Source: Ustilaginoidea virens (Eukaryota; Ascomycota; Sordariomycetes; Hypocreales; Clavicipitaceae). From it: a DNA stretch of 64,000 nt. This document shows positions 55,887-64,000 of this stretch, in pieces. Numbering within the stretch: the first letter of the stretch is position 1; every line of letters starts with the position of its first letter. The position numbers were made by a program, and so were the translations under genes. The stretch is taken from the NCBI RefSeq assembly GCF_000687475.1, contig NC_057318.1, positions 310,001 through 374,000 of the forward strand, written 5' to 3'. Below the pieces are notes generated by a model. That model saw only the letters and a list, made by a program, of their open reading frames with translations, was not told where the DNA came from and did not search any database.

Positions 55887-57558
55887 ATGTCAAGCGGTCC
55901 TTCGACGGGCAGTGCCGGCGTCGAGCTCGTCCCGGACTCGTACATTGTCACCCTGCAACCAAAGCTTGGCAGGGCCAGCTACGAAAAGCACTTTGAGGAC
56001 GTCTACACGGCATGCCGGGGCGTGCTCGCCAGCGACGGCGCACCGGCGCACGTCGAGATGGTGTACGCGGACCCGATCGACGGGCCCGAGCCGCAGGCCG
56101 TCATGTACTTTGCCCACTTTCCGGCTTCGCTGGCCCAGGTCATTGGCGGCCGCCGCGACGTGAGTAACTCCGGGATATGCCCTGCATGCCAGCCTCTCCT
56201 CCCCTCCAAAATTAACCGAATCTCACACTGTTTAGGTCGCCGATCTCCACCAGGAGCATCTGGGGTTGCTTCGCGTTGCCGGCACAGCGCCACTGCGAGG
56301 CTATAACTGGGGCACCTCGAGAATCTCCCAAACGGACGCCGTGTTCCAGACGGAGTGGACAAACGGCGCAAATGGCGTCAGCGGTCCCCCCCCGGAACCG
56401 GAGCACTTCGTCCACAACGCGCTGGCCTCTCGGGGCGGCGGCGCGACCGTCTACGTCCTCGACGGGGGCTGCGACCCAACCCGCTTCAACGTATGTCAAG
56501 ACCAGCCCGGCGAGCAACTATGATGAGCGAGCTTCTGACGCCCGTCCCAAGGTCCAAGGCGAGTTCTCCGCCGCCAACCTCCGTCGTTTCATCGACTTGG
56601 ACGCCTTTCACGCACACTTGAGAGCCATCGGGGCCACCGGAATAGCCCCCTGGCTCCCGTGGCACTGGTGCAAAGACTGGAAACAGGAGCGGCTGGAAGC
56701 GGCCGAGGGCCACACAGAAGCCGACACCGCGTCCTTCCACGGGACCAACGTCAGCCTCTGCGTCGGATCCAGCAAGAGGGGCACGGCGCCCGAGGCCCGG
56801 GTCGTCGCCATGAGGATAATCAATGCCAAAGCGCAAACGTGCGCCGAGAAGCTCATCATTTCCGCTCTGCAGATCATACTCGATCTCAAAAGCCTCGAGG
56901 CGGACGACCGGCCCAGCGTCGTCAACTGCTCGTGGGGCATGTCCTTCGCCTCCTCGCAAGCGCAGGCTGCCAAGAAGGCCATGACGGACATGTTCGACAA
57001 GGTCAACAAGCTGGGCGTGCCCATCGTCGTCGCATCGGGCAACGATCACCAGATCCTGACACTGGACAACACGGAGCACCCAAGCACGCACTCGAGAATC
57101 AGTTTGAGCGTTCCCGAGTGCCTTACGTACGCCTATCTTGTCGGAGGAAGCGACTCCAAGAACAAAAAGTGGTTTGATGGGCCGGGCGACGGATCCAACT
57201 ATGTCGACCCGACCATGCCGAATCAGTACAAGCCGAAGAACCCCTTTATATGGGCGCCGGGGAAAGATATCCCGGGGTGCGTGATCGAGAACGGGTGCTG
57301 GAAATTGAAAACGGGTACTTCGTTTGGTAAGTCCGCCGCCTCTGGCAGCGAGACGCTTTGACTTTGCTGACGGCGTGGCCCTTAGCTGCGCCTCTTGTTT
57401 CGGGTGCCATGGCGTGCCTGCTGGCTCACGAGAAGGCGCAGATGGCTCAGGATCCTCAGCACCAGGCTCGGACCTTGGATCAGCTGCTGCAGACGGTCTT
57501 GAGAAAGAAGCAGGTTGACGGTGTGGACCAGGATTTCCTTGCGTGGGACGAGCACTGA
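55887..57558 (+). CDS. Subtilisin-like serine protease (S8) with I9 prodomain, copy 2, no signal peptide
   Basis: Four exons, 55887-56159, 56236-56490, 56552-57326 and 57386-57558, give 491 residues in consistent phases. The triad is intact: Asp167 in VYVLDGGCD, His239 in SFHGTNV and Ser433 in TGTSFAAP, with Asn in VVASGNDH. Residues 10-90 form an I9 inhibitor-type propeptide (VPDSYIVTLQP, then a helix). No hydrophobic signal sequence precedes it. It is in tandem with subtilase 1 but shares only family motifs and few intron positions, so the two are old paralogs or independent acquisitions, not a recent duplication. An 85-residue insert separates the Asp and His boxes. Its likely role is regulated intracellular proteolysis; the target is unknown. 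Confidence 0.87.
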
Positions 57559-58634
57559 AGCTCCTTGGACGGTGTCTGCATGGGACATGACGTTTTTAGC
57601 TGAGCCGTAGACAGGTGACGGCTCAACAGTCATTCGAAATGGCACTATAGGGCATAGAAAATCGTTTTTTCAAGTTCCTCCCCCCGCGTACTCGCTCGAA
57701 TAGTGAAGCTTGCCGCTGCCCTGCACGCATCAAGAGACGCCCTGGTCTATGTTTGAATTTTGCCAAGCGATACCTCACTGAATAAAAGCAATTGCAGCGG
57801 CACAACGGTGCCAGGAAGTGGCCATCAAATCCCCTAACATCTCCTATAACACACCCCCGCCCACGTGGTTTCGATGGAACGTGGTCTGCTCATGAGCAAC
57901 ACAGCTTGCACGGGAGGGGCCGGATGGGTGCTATATGTAGCCAGAGTCGGGCTTTGTCTTGATCATGGCTACATAGACGCCGTGGTGCTTCACGGCTGCT
58001 GGCGTTTACTTTGGATGCGGTCCATTGACCGTGCCCGGCCTCCTGCGCATGCGGAACCCTTGTCTAAGAGCCCCAGCAAGGGCCGGAATGTGTATCGTAG
58101 GAGACCCAGTGAAGCACCCGAGGAGAATAGATCCTTTATGGGTTGCAGTCGAATCCAGGTTCTTCGGACCACGACCAGTACGGGCTAGCAAAGACGTATA
58201 GCGTGCCGCTGTTGAAGGACAGTGCGTGTCAGAGGGGGTCTCGTTTGCTGTGTCGCGCTGCGAATTGGTCGGATGCAGGATCACAGAAGTGCCTCATCTC
58301 GGGGGGGCATGCCACGAGTCTTACCTGCAGTCTTGCTGTTGGTGTCATTATCGTCCCACCGCATCTTCCTTAACGAATCCTCTGCTCTGACACATCGTGA
58401 CTCAGCTGTGAATGCGGGTCAGAAACCTGGGGTCAAGGGCCCATGAGACCTTGAAAACACTAACCACGAGTCACATGCATCCACACCAATCATGAGCCGC
58501 TTAAAAACGGGGACGCTCTTTCTCTTTCCGTGTTGGTGCTGCCGTCAATGGCGCATCTCCATCTAGCAGCTGCTTTTTCTCCTTCCCCTCCCCCCCCCCC
58601 TACCCCCTCTCCTTTGTTTTACCCCAAGAAAATC
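57559..58634. other. Intergenic, no gene recognised
   Basis: Between subtilase 2 and the 255-residue orphan. It carries a short degenerate repeat (about 57741-57785) that recurs near 60605-60650. No gene supported. Confidence 0.6.
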
Positions 58635-59452
58635 ATGGGACGTTCATGCATTAACGAGGACTTTGTTGCGTCACTCGCGCAGCTGCTCAATTCAGCGCAG
58701 GTCCCCTGTGTCCTTTGGGGTCATGTTCTCCTCCGCGTTCACGGAGTTCCCACCATCGTTGGCGTAAGCGTTGCCTCCCCTCCTCTTTCTACAAAGACGT
58801 ATCCAGTTTCCAGTTCACAGAATGCTCAAATTTATCCAAGGCGGTCGACTTTGTGGTTCCGGATGAGTTGCTCTCCGTCGCTACACAGGCCCTCACGCCT
58901 CACGAGAAGCTGATACCTTGTCCCGACGGCAAGGAATGCGATATCGTCTGTCCGACCCGGCCAACTCCCGCTCCTGTGAGCCACCTGCATATCGAGGGAG
59001 CCGAAGAACCGGTCGGCCTTTACCCCCAGTCCGATACTCTGTGGTTCTTGCCGCCCCTACAGGCAGCGCTCATAACGCCGGATAGAGGCCAGCTTCCACC
59101 TTACTATGCCCTGGCCTCGGACAAGTCTATTCTGCCTCCTAGCAGGATAGGGAGAGGCTCCGGGTTCTTCACGTCGACGGTTCACCCTGTTGTCATCGTT
59201 CCCTCACACGTTCTGCTTGAGGCCTTTATGCGGTTTTGCGCGCGCTATATCTGGACACCCCCTGGCGGCTTCTCCATCAGCATGATTTGTTACGTGGGGC
59301 TTTACATTGATGAGGATGGGTTTCTGGATCTGAACCAGCTCTCGGAACCGCTATCCTCGTCTTATCTAGCGCTTAAACGAGGGGAGATGCCTGTCCGACA
59401 GTGGGCAAACGAGCTGAAGAAGCTACTCGGGGAGCCTGAATTACCAGGTTGA
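58635..59452 (+). CDS. Fungal orphan protein, possibly nucleotidyltransferase-like
   Basis: Exons 58635-58763 and 58814-59452 give 255 residues. Intron donor is GTAAGC and the acceptor is GTTTCCAG; the next AG (TTCACAG) would break the frame. The N-terminal pattern LWGHVLLRVHGVPTIVG followed by AVDFVVPDELL resembles the helix-glycine-strand arrangement of minimal nucleotidyltransferase folds, where a small molecule or RNA would be modified. The acidic pair is not convincingly present, so this is only a hint. The C-terminal half contains conserved-looking aromatic stretches (YPQSDTLWFLPPL) and no membrane segment. I do not recognise the family further. Confidence 0.7.
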
Positions 59453-59548
59453 CATTACTAGATGCTGCCATTAGACAATTTTTGCTTTTTATTTTAACGA
59501 GACTTCGGCTAGAATCGAAGGGCCAACGTGAGCTTATGCTACATGCAT

Positions 59549-60361
59549 CTACAGTCGGATGGTTTTTCCAACGTCAAACCCATCAGCCTGCGCAAAGTAA
59601 TATCCCCGCTGATTAGCCAGTAGCCTTAGCATCCCCGCACCACCGTCTCGCTCCGTCTCAATATCGCAGTTGTAATGCGTGTGCCCGAAAGCCCATAGCT
59701 TGACCTTGACGCTACTATAGCATCGTTCGTTGGCTAGGTTGGTGGAAAATCCACTGGTAATAGGGCTCCTCATATGTTTGGGATCTACAGCGCCAGGGAG
59801 CCGACACGGACTCCAGTGAGTAAGAATGACGATTTTGGTGGTATCATGGTCGTCCTCTAGCTTGGCCACCTCGCCATTTAACCAGGCAAGATCGCGCCGA
59901 TGGGCGTCATTGTGATCCACCACAGTCCAATCTCGGATGTGGAAGAAATCACTGAGGCCCATCTCTACCGCCATCTGGCTTTCCTGAGGGACATGAGAGA
60001 AAAGACTGCAGCCCAGGATGACAGTATCCGACCCGGGGGGCCGAAATGTCCCGCGATCAAGCACCGCAAAGCGACCAAGGGAACTGTCGCGACCGAGTTG
60101 TTCCTCAAACGCACTCAGGACAGCGACGGTTTCTTCCCAGCTCGAGTGGTATGCTTCATGATTCCCCGGAACGAAGAGGATAGCCTTGAATTGACGAAGG
60201 TGTCTCGTCAGGAAGGCGAGAATCTCATCCTTGTGGGCGACGACGTTTCCAATGTCGCCGAGGAGGGCTAGATATGGTGCCTCGGGGGGGATTTCGTACA
60301 GGTCGTAGGCCTTTGGGGATTCAAGGTGCAAATCAGAGAGAATCTGAATGTGAATGTCCAT
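59549..60361 (-). CDS. Calcineurin-like metallophosphoesterase
   Basis: Single exon of 270 residues, convergent with the preceding orphan (96 bp between stops). All family motifs are present in order: Asp10 and His12 in LSDLHLE, Asp36 in LGDIGN, Asn67-His68 in GNHEA, a histidine in LTHWSPC and the final GHTHYN. These bind two metal ions. No signal peptide or membrane segment is present. Fungal homologs are soluble phosphoesterases of uncertain substrate. The start MDIHIQILSD puts the first motif ten residues in, as in relatives. Confidence 0.9.
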   Translation of the reverse strand: MDIHIQILSDLHLESPKAYDLYEIPPEAPYLALLGDIGNVVAHKDEILAFLTRHLRQFKAILFVPGNHEAYHSSWEETVAVLSAFEEQLGRDSSLGRFAVLDRGTFRPPGSDTVILGCSLFSHVPQESQMAVEMGLSDFFHIRDWTVVDHNDAHRRDLAWLNGEVAKLEDDHDTTKIVILTHWSPCRLPGAVDPKHMRSPITSGFSTNLANERCYSSVKVKLWAFGHTHYNCDIETERDGGAGMLRLLANQRGYYFAQADGFDVGKTIRL

Positions 60362-62795
60362 GACGGCTCGCTTTGGCCGGCGTTTGGGGGTGCATGACCG
60401 GTCCGAGGCGGTGTGCTTGCAGCTGTTATTAGTAGATCTTTTCGAGGTCGATCACGTGATTGCGCGCACGGGGGGAGCGGGGTCGGGGACTTATTTTTTT
60501 TTTTTTTTTGTTTTTTTTTTTTTTCTTTTTTAGAGGTTCCCCCTTTGGAAATGGAAATGACCAATCGCGGGCGGAGCTTGTGTATAATAAGTCTCGTTAG
60601 TAAATTCCTTGGGCGATGTTTAAATCCGGCCAAGCGATCCCTCGCTGGGATGAATGTAATCACGCCACGGTCGCCATAGTGGCCCTGTTTAGAAAGCCTT
60701 GCATCAAGGCATGGCGAAGTTTGCCGTGGCGTGGACGCCTTCTTCTCTGGCTGGTATACTCCCACCTCTTGAGCCGACTCTTTGACGCCGCTCTCTGCTT
60801 TTTTTTCGAGAGAGACCATCGCTTCTCAACGTGTCTCTACTCTACGGTACGTGCTCCCCTTTTCCATGATGGGCAGCCACTCTCGCATTGACGAACGTGT
60901 CATGGTAAAAGGTGCCGGGTAGAGCTCGCCTGGCGTGGCGTCATAGTCTCGGTGTCGCAGAAAAACATGCGTCACCTGGCAATGCAGCTGAGCCAACGGG
61001 ATCCAGACGCCGACCCGGTGCCGACTTGCCTAGTTGGGAACATCAGGCCCGGTGGGTGGGTCCGCCGCCGTTGACCCCGCCCGGCCCCGGAATCACCCAG
61101 TCGGGCTATCTCCGGTCGCGACACGGCTCCCGGCGGCGTCGACGGAATCGGGCAAGAGACCTTGCCTGGCTGCACACCTCACTTCGAGCTAGTGGTACCT
61201 CGGCCGGGAATCTTGCTCTCCAACTCCGCCGACGCGACCATTTCAAAGAAAAAAAGGCGACATGGATGAGCAAGTCGTGGAAGCACGTATTTACGCCCAC
61301 CATGCAGCGCCGCGTGCTATATCCAGCAAAGACTGCGCGGGAAGCAAGGCAGCAAGCCCGACACCGCTGGCAGACGCACTTACTCCCAACGTACGAGAAT
61401 CGGCATCTCTGGCGCGAAGCAATAAGGCGCTTTGGCTTCGCACCGTTGAAAATCAAAGCTGAGTATGCGTGTGATGCTTCTCTTGCTAAAACCGCAGAGC
61501 AGCGAACAGACGCATACACCGCTGCGGGTGGGCTTCTATGGGCTGCAAACACTGTGATTGTCTCGGCAATGCTGCGTTCTGAAATCCTGTCAGGGGGGCA
61601 GCGGTGCAGCCTAGTCAGATCCTGCAGAGGAACGTTAAAGCACGGTCTGTCCCAATATCGGTGAATCCCCCTTCGCTTGCTCCATCTAGATCTCCTGGCT
61701 GGCCTGACGAGGCTGCAAGACATGTGCGAAACGTGCGGAACTCGATCTGCCGCCTGGGTACACCTCTTACCCTCCCGACTCGTCGTAGCTCCCGTTTCCA
61801 ACACGGTGTGCATACAATGCCGAATCCGGCAGTTGTGTCTTTACAAGCAGTCAAGGCGAGAGCACCCCATTGCGCGTGCTGTCGGCGATGAGCTGGCCGA
61901 TTCAGCCAGACGCACGGAGCTTCCTCGGCCGACCTCAGTCACTCGCCCAAGGCTAAATCCACATAATCACGTAGGCCGTTCCACAACTCCAGCTAATCAT
62001 TTAGCCTAGCCATGCGCAACGTTTCTGCCCCTCTGCCCGCAAGTAGACCTCGCCGACAACTGGATCAACCTCCCGCCAGCGCATCCAAAGCACGCATACA
62101 TATATCTCGTTTGGCACAGGTAAACAGCAGTCTCGAGCTATGACGGGCGACGTTCGGGGTGCCCATGCATATATAGTAGATGGTTGTGATGAACGATGAG
62201 CGTGCCGTCATGGGCAGTCTGTCACGTGCATGAATCTGGCCACTGCCGGAAACAGCAGCTTTCCACTGTGCGGTGAGAGAAGCCCGTAGCTCTGGGCGGC
62301 ACCGTCGCACGCGGCTGCTCGTGGGAAGGACATCCAGACCGGATCCACCTGACCTTTAGTGTCGACTCGATGCTGCGCGCCGTGACGTCGTTTCGTGCGC
62401 TGCGGCGCTCCGTGCATCTGTCTGCGCTGCGATGGCTTGCGCGTCCGGCGAAGCGCCTTGTTCACGGCTCTGCTTGGTGCTGCCAAACTGGCCAAGCACC
62501 TCTGGTCAAAGGCGGCAGCATGATGCGTCAGCGTGACTGTTGATTGGCAGGCAGGCTTGCCGCTTCATCGCGTCCGCTTGCCCATGGGCAGTCACGGTCG
62601 TGGTGATGGATTGTCGGGTTTTCTGCAGGTGTTGGGCGGCACCGAAGCCGATGCGCGATCGACGCCACATCACGTGACGTTCTCGACAAAGTTCCTGCTC
62701 CGAAGACGCACACAGCCATACTCATGCTGAACAATCCTCTCTACCGCCTGTTGCTGCACCCGACTCTGGCAACTCAATACATACAACTGATGCCC
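60362..62795. other. 2.4-kb intergenic region, no gene recognised
   Basis: Holds a T-rich tract (about 60493-60530) upstream of the phosphoesterase and several overlapping Arg-rich frames on both strands (60912-61664 plus, 61106-61813 minus) without family resemblance. Confidence 0.55.
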
Positions 62796-64000
62796 CTAGT
62801 CGAACAGCTCGAGCACGCGGCTGTAATACCCAATTCTGCCGTCTGCCCATAACCACAGCGCTTGGCCCAAATTCTGGCTATTCTCGTCACCGAGAGCATC
62901 CGAGAGCTTGCCGTCCATCTGCCGCGCTCCCTCCGCCTCCTTGACCACTTCGACATATCTCTTCTGTTCCAAACGACAGTCTCGCTCAGATTCGTCCTCG
63001 CGATAGGAAGAACCGTCCATCACTGGCGGCACGAGAGTAATGTTTTTCGGGAACTCTACCATCTCCCACGGCCCGACGAACGAATTCTCCCAATCGATGA
63101 CGCCGAGGATATTACATTGCGAATCAATCAGAACATTGCTTGTATAGAGATCCGGGTGGATCAGGGGGAAAGGGCCGCTCTTGAAAGAGTGGCGTTTGGT
63201 GAAGTCGGACAATTTCCCCGGAAAGCCGTAGATGGACGCGATGATTTCGTCGACAAGGTGAGGCGGCGTTCTTTCGCGAATCAAGTCCTCCTTGAACGGG
63301 AACTTCCGCGCTTGCGCCCAGGCCCGGAAATACTCGGCGGCTGTCTCAAACGGACCCCCGATCCCGGGAATGGCGCCGACGGAATAGCTCCCGTCGGGGC
63401 GCTGCACGATGCTGCCGATTTTGGGGAAGCGGACAGACATCAGGTCAACCTGCCTTGGTTAGCCCGAAGCGCTGGACAGACGGCCCTGCTGCCTAACCTG
63501 GTTCCGGGCCATGGCGGCGTAAAACGGCGCTCTGAACTGGGCGGGAATCTTACCCCCGTGGGCGTGCCAGCCCCCGAAGGAGTCCATGGCCGTGTCGGCC
63601 GGGATGTACTCGAGGAGCATGAGGGGAATGCCGATGTCGTTGCTGCAGCTGGCATCGTAATCGATGATCTCTGGAACCGGTACGCTGGTTCGCTCCCGGA
63701 TCAACTGAACGGTGTGGACCTCGGTCAGCAAGCGTTGGACTGAGATTCCGCTCTGTTGCTGCAGCCGGGCTACCCAGCGGGTTCCATCTTGAAAGTCGAG
63801 GCGTCGAACGACATGGCATCCACCCAAGGCGTATGCAGGCGATAGGGAGCAGGTGATTGCCGACGCAGTATGGTCACGCCGTATTTTCACTCTGACGGCG
63901 TACTTTTTGAGGGCGTCCCAATTGACGAAACCGAGCAATTGTTCAGCCTCGCTGGCGTTCTTCCAGGTTGCAGGCAGCGTGTCTGCGTTGCCTGACTCGA
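62796..64000 (-). CDS. Aminoglycoside phosphotransferase (APH)-like kinase, 5' end cut by window edge
   Basis: Exons 64000-63498 (continuing beyond the window) and 63449-62796 are joined in phase 0 across a 48-bp intron (donor GTTAGG, acceptor AAGGCAG). The visible part is about 385 residues. LIHPDLYTSNVLI is the Brenner-type catalytic loop with Asp and Asn. GVIDWENSFVGP is the metal-binding loop corresponding to DFG, and LMLLEYIPADT the hinge. These define the protein-kinase-like APH/choline-kinase fold, which is greatly expanded in filamentous fungi and mostly of unknown substrate. The N-terminus is missing, so the start and total length are unknown. Confidence 0.88.

Noticed and set aside
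60912..61664. 250-codon plus-strand frame
   Set aside because: Arg-rich, overlaps an equally long antisense frame, and has no recognisable domain.
1..64000. CRISPR arrays, bacterial operators and riboswitches
   Set aside because: The tandem repeats lack spacer structure, and the DNA is eukaryotic with introns; nothing supports these categories.

Overview
The window is nuclear DNA of a filamentous ascomycete, most likely a sordariomycete of the order Hypocreales. Evidence seen directly: short GT-AG introns of about 50-100 bp with fungal branch-like CTAAC/CTGAC signals, an SLN1-type histidine kinase, a DUF1275/YoaK protein, an FSH1-family serine hydrolase, an HsbA-like surface protein, a highly reducing polyketide synthase (PKS) relic, I9/S8 subtilases and fungal MACPF proteins. 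The order is an inference from protein flavour; no marker gene fixes the species. I recognise no tRNA, rRNA or CRISPR array. Sixteen protein genes could be modelled, two of them cut by the window edges. Gene spacing is wide, and the spacers are full of microsatellites, minisatellites and very long poly-G/C and poly-A/T runs.

Layout: 1-1173 (-) 5' part of an SLN1 osmosensor kinase; 2380-2797 a MITE-like inverted-repeat element; 3946-4915 (-) DUF1275 membrane protein; 7987-9267 (+) isocitrate-lyase/PEP-mutase family enzyme; 13815-15260 (+) class-V aminotransferase fold protein resembling the N-terminal half of MoCo sulfurase; 18221-19630 (+) bHLH regulator; 20114-20424 tandem duplicate with transitions like repeat-induced point mutation (RIP); 22950-23618 (+) HsbA-like secreted protein; 24506-25621 (-) FSH1 hydrolase; about 27018-32165 (+) decayed PKS with KS-AT-DH-ER-KR-ACP remnants in order; 34961-36331 (+) type-II membrane glycosyltransferase (GT8-like); 38874-40680 (-) fungal orphan with an F-box-like tail; 41728-45094 (-) 1024-residue helical orphan; 46328-47167 (-) rhodanese/Cdc25-like phosphatase; 48239-57558 a compact block of four genes (MACPF-jacalin, second MACPF-like protein, two tandem subtilases without signal peptides); 58635-59452 (+) orphan; 59549-60361 (-) metallophosphoesterase; 62796-64000 (-) aminoglycoside-phosphotransferase-like kinase, cut at the window end.

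The most interesting region is 48-57.6 kb. Two pore-forming-type proteins sit beside two intact, apparently cytoplasmic subtilases. This resembles in logic the fungal gasdermin plus subtilisin pair HET-Q1/HET-Q2, with MACPF replacing gasdermin. The functional link is a hypothesis from gene adjacency. The second notable region is the PKS relic: all domains are still recognisable, but frames are broken and catalytic residues lost, while a LovG-like hydrolase gene next to it remains intact.
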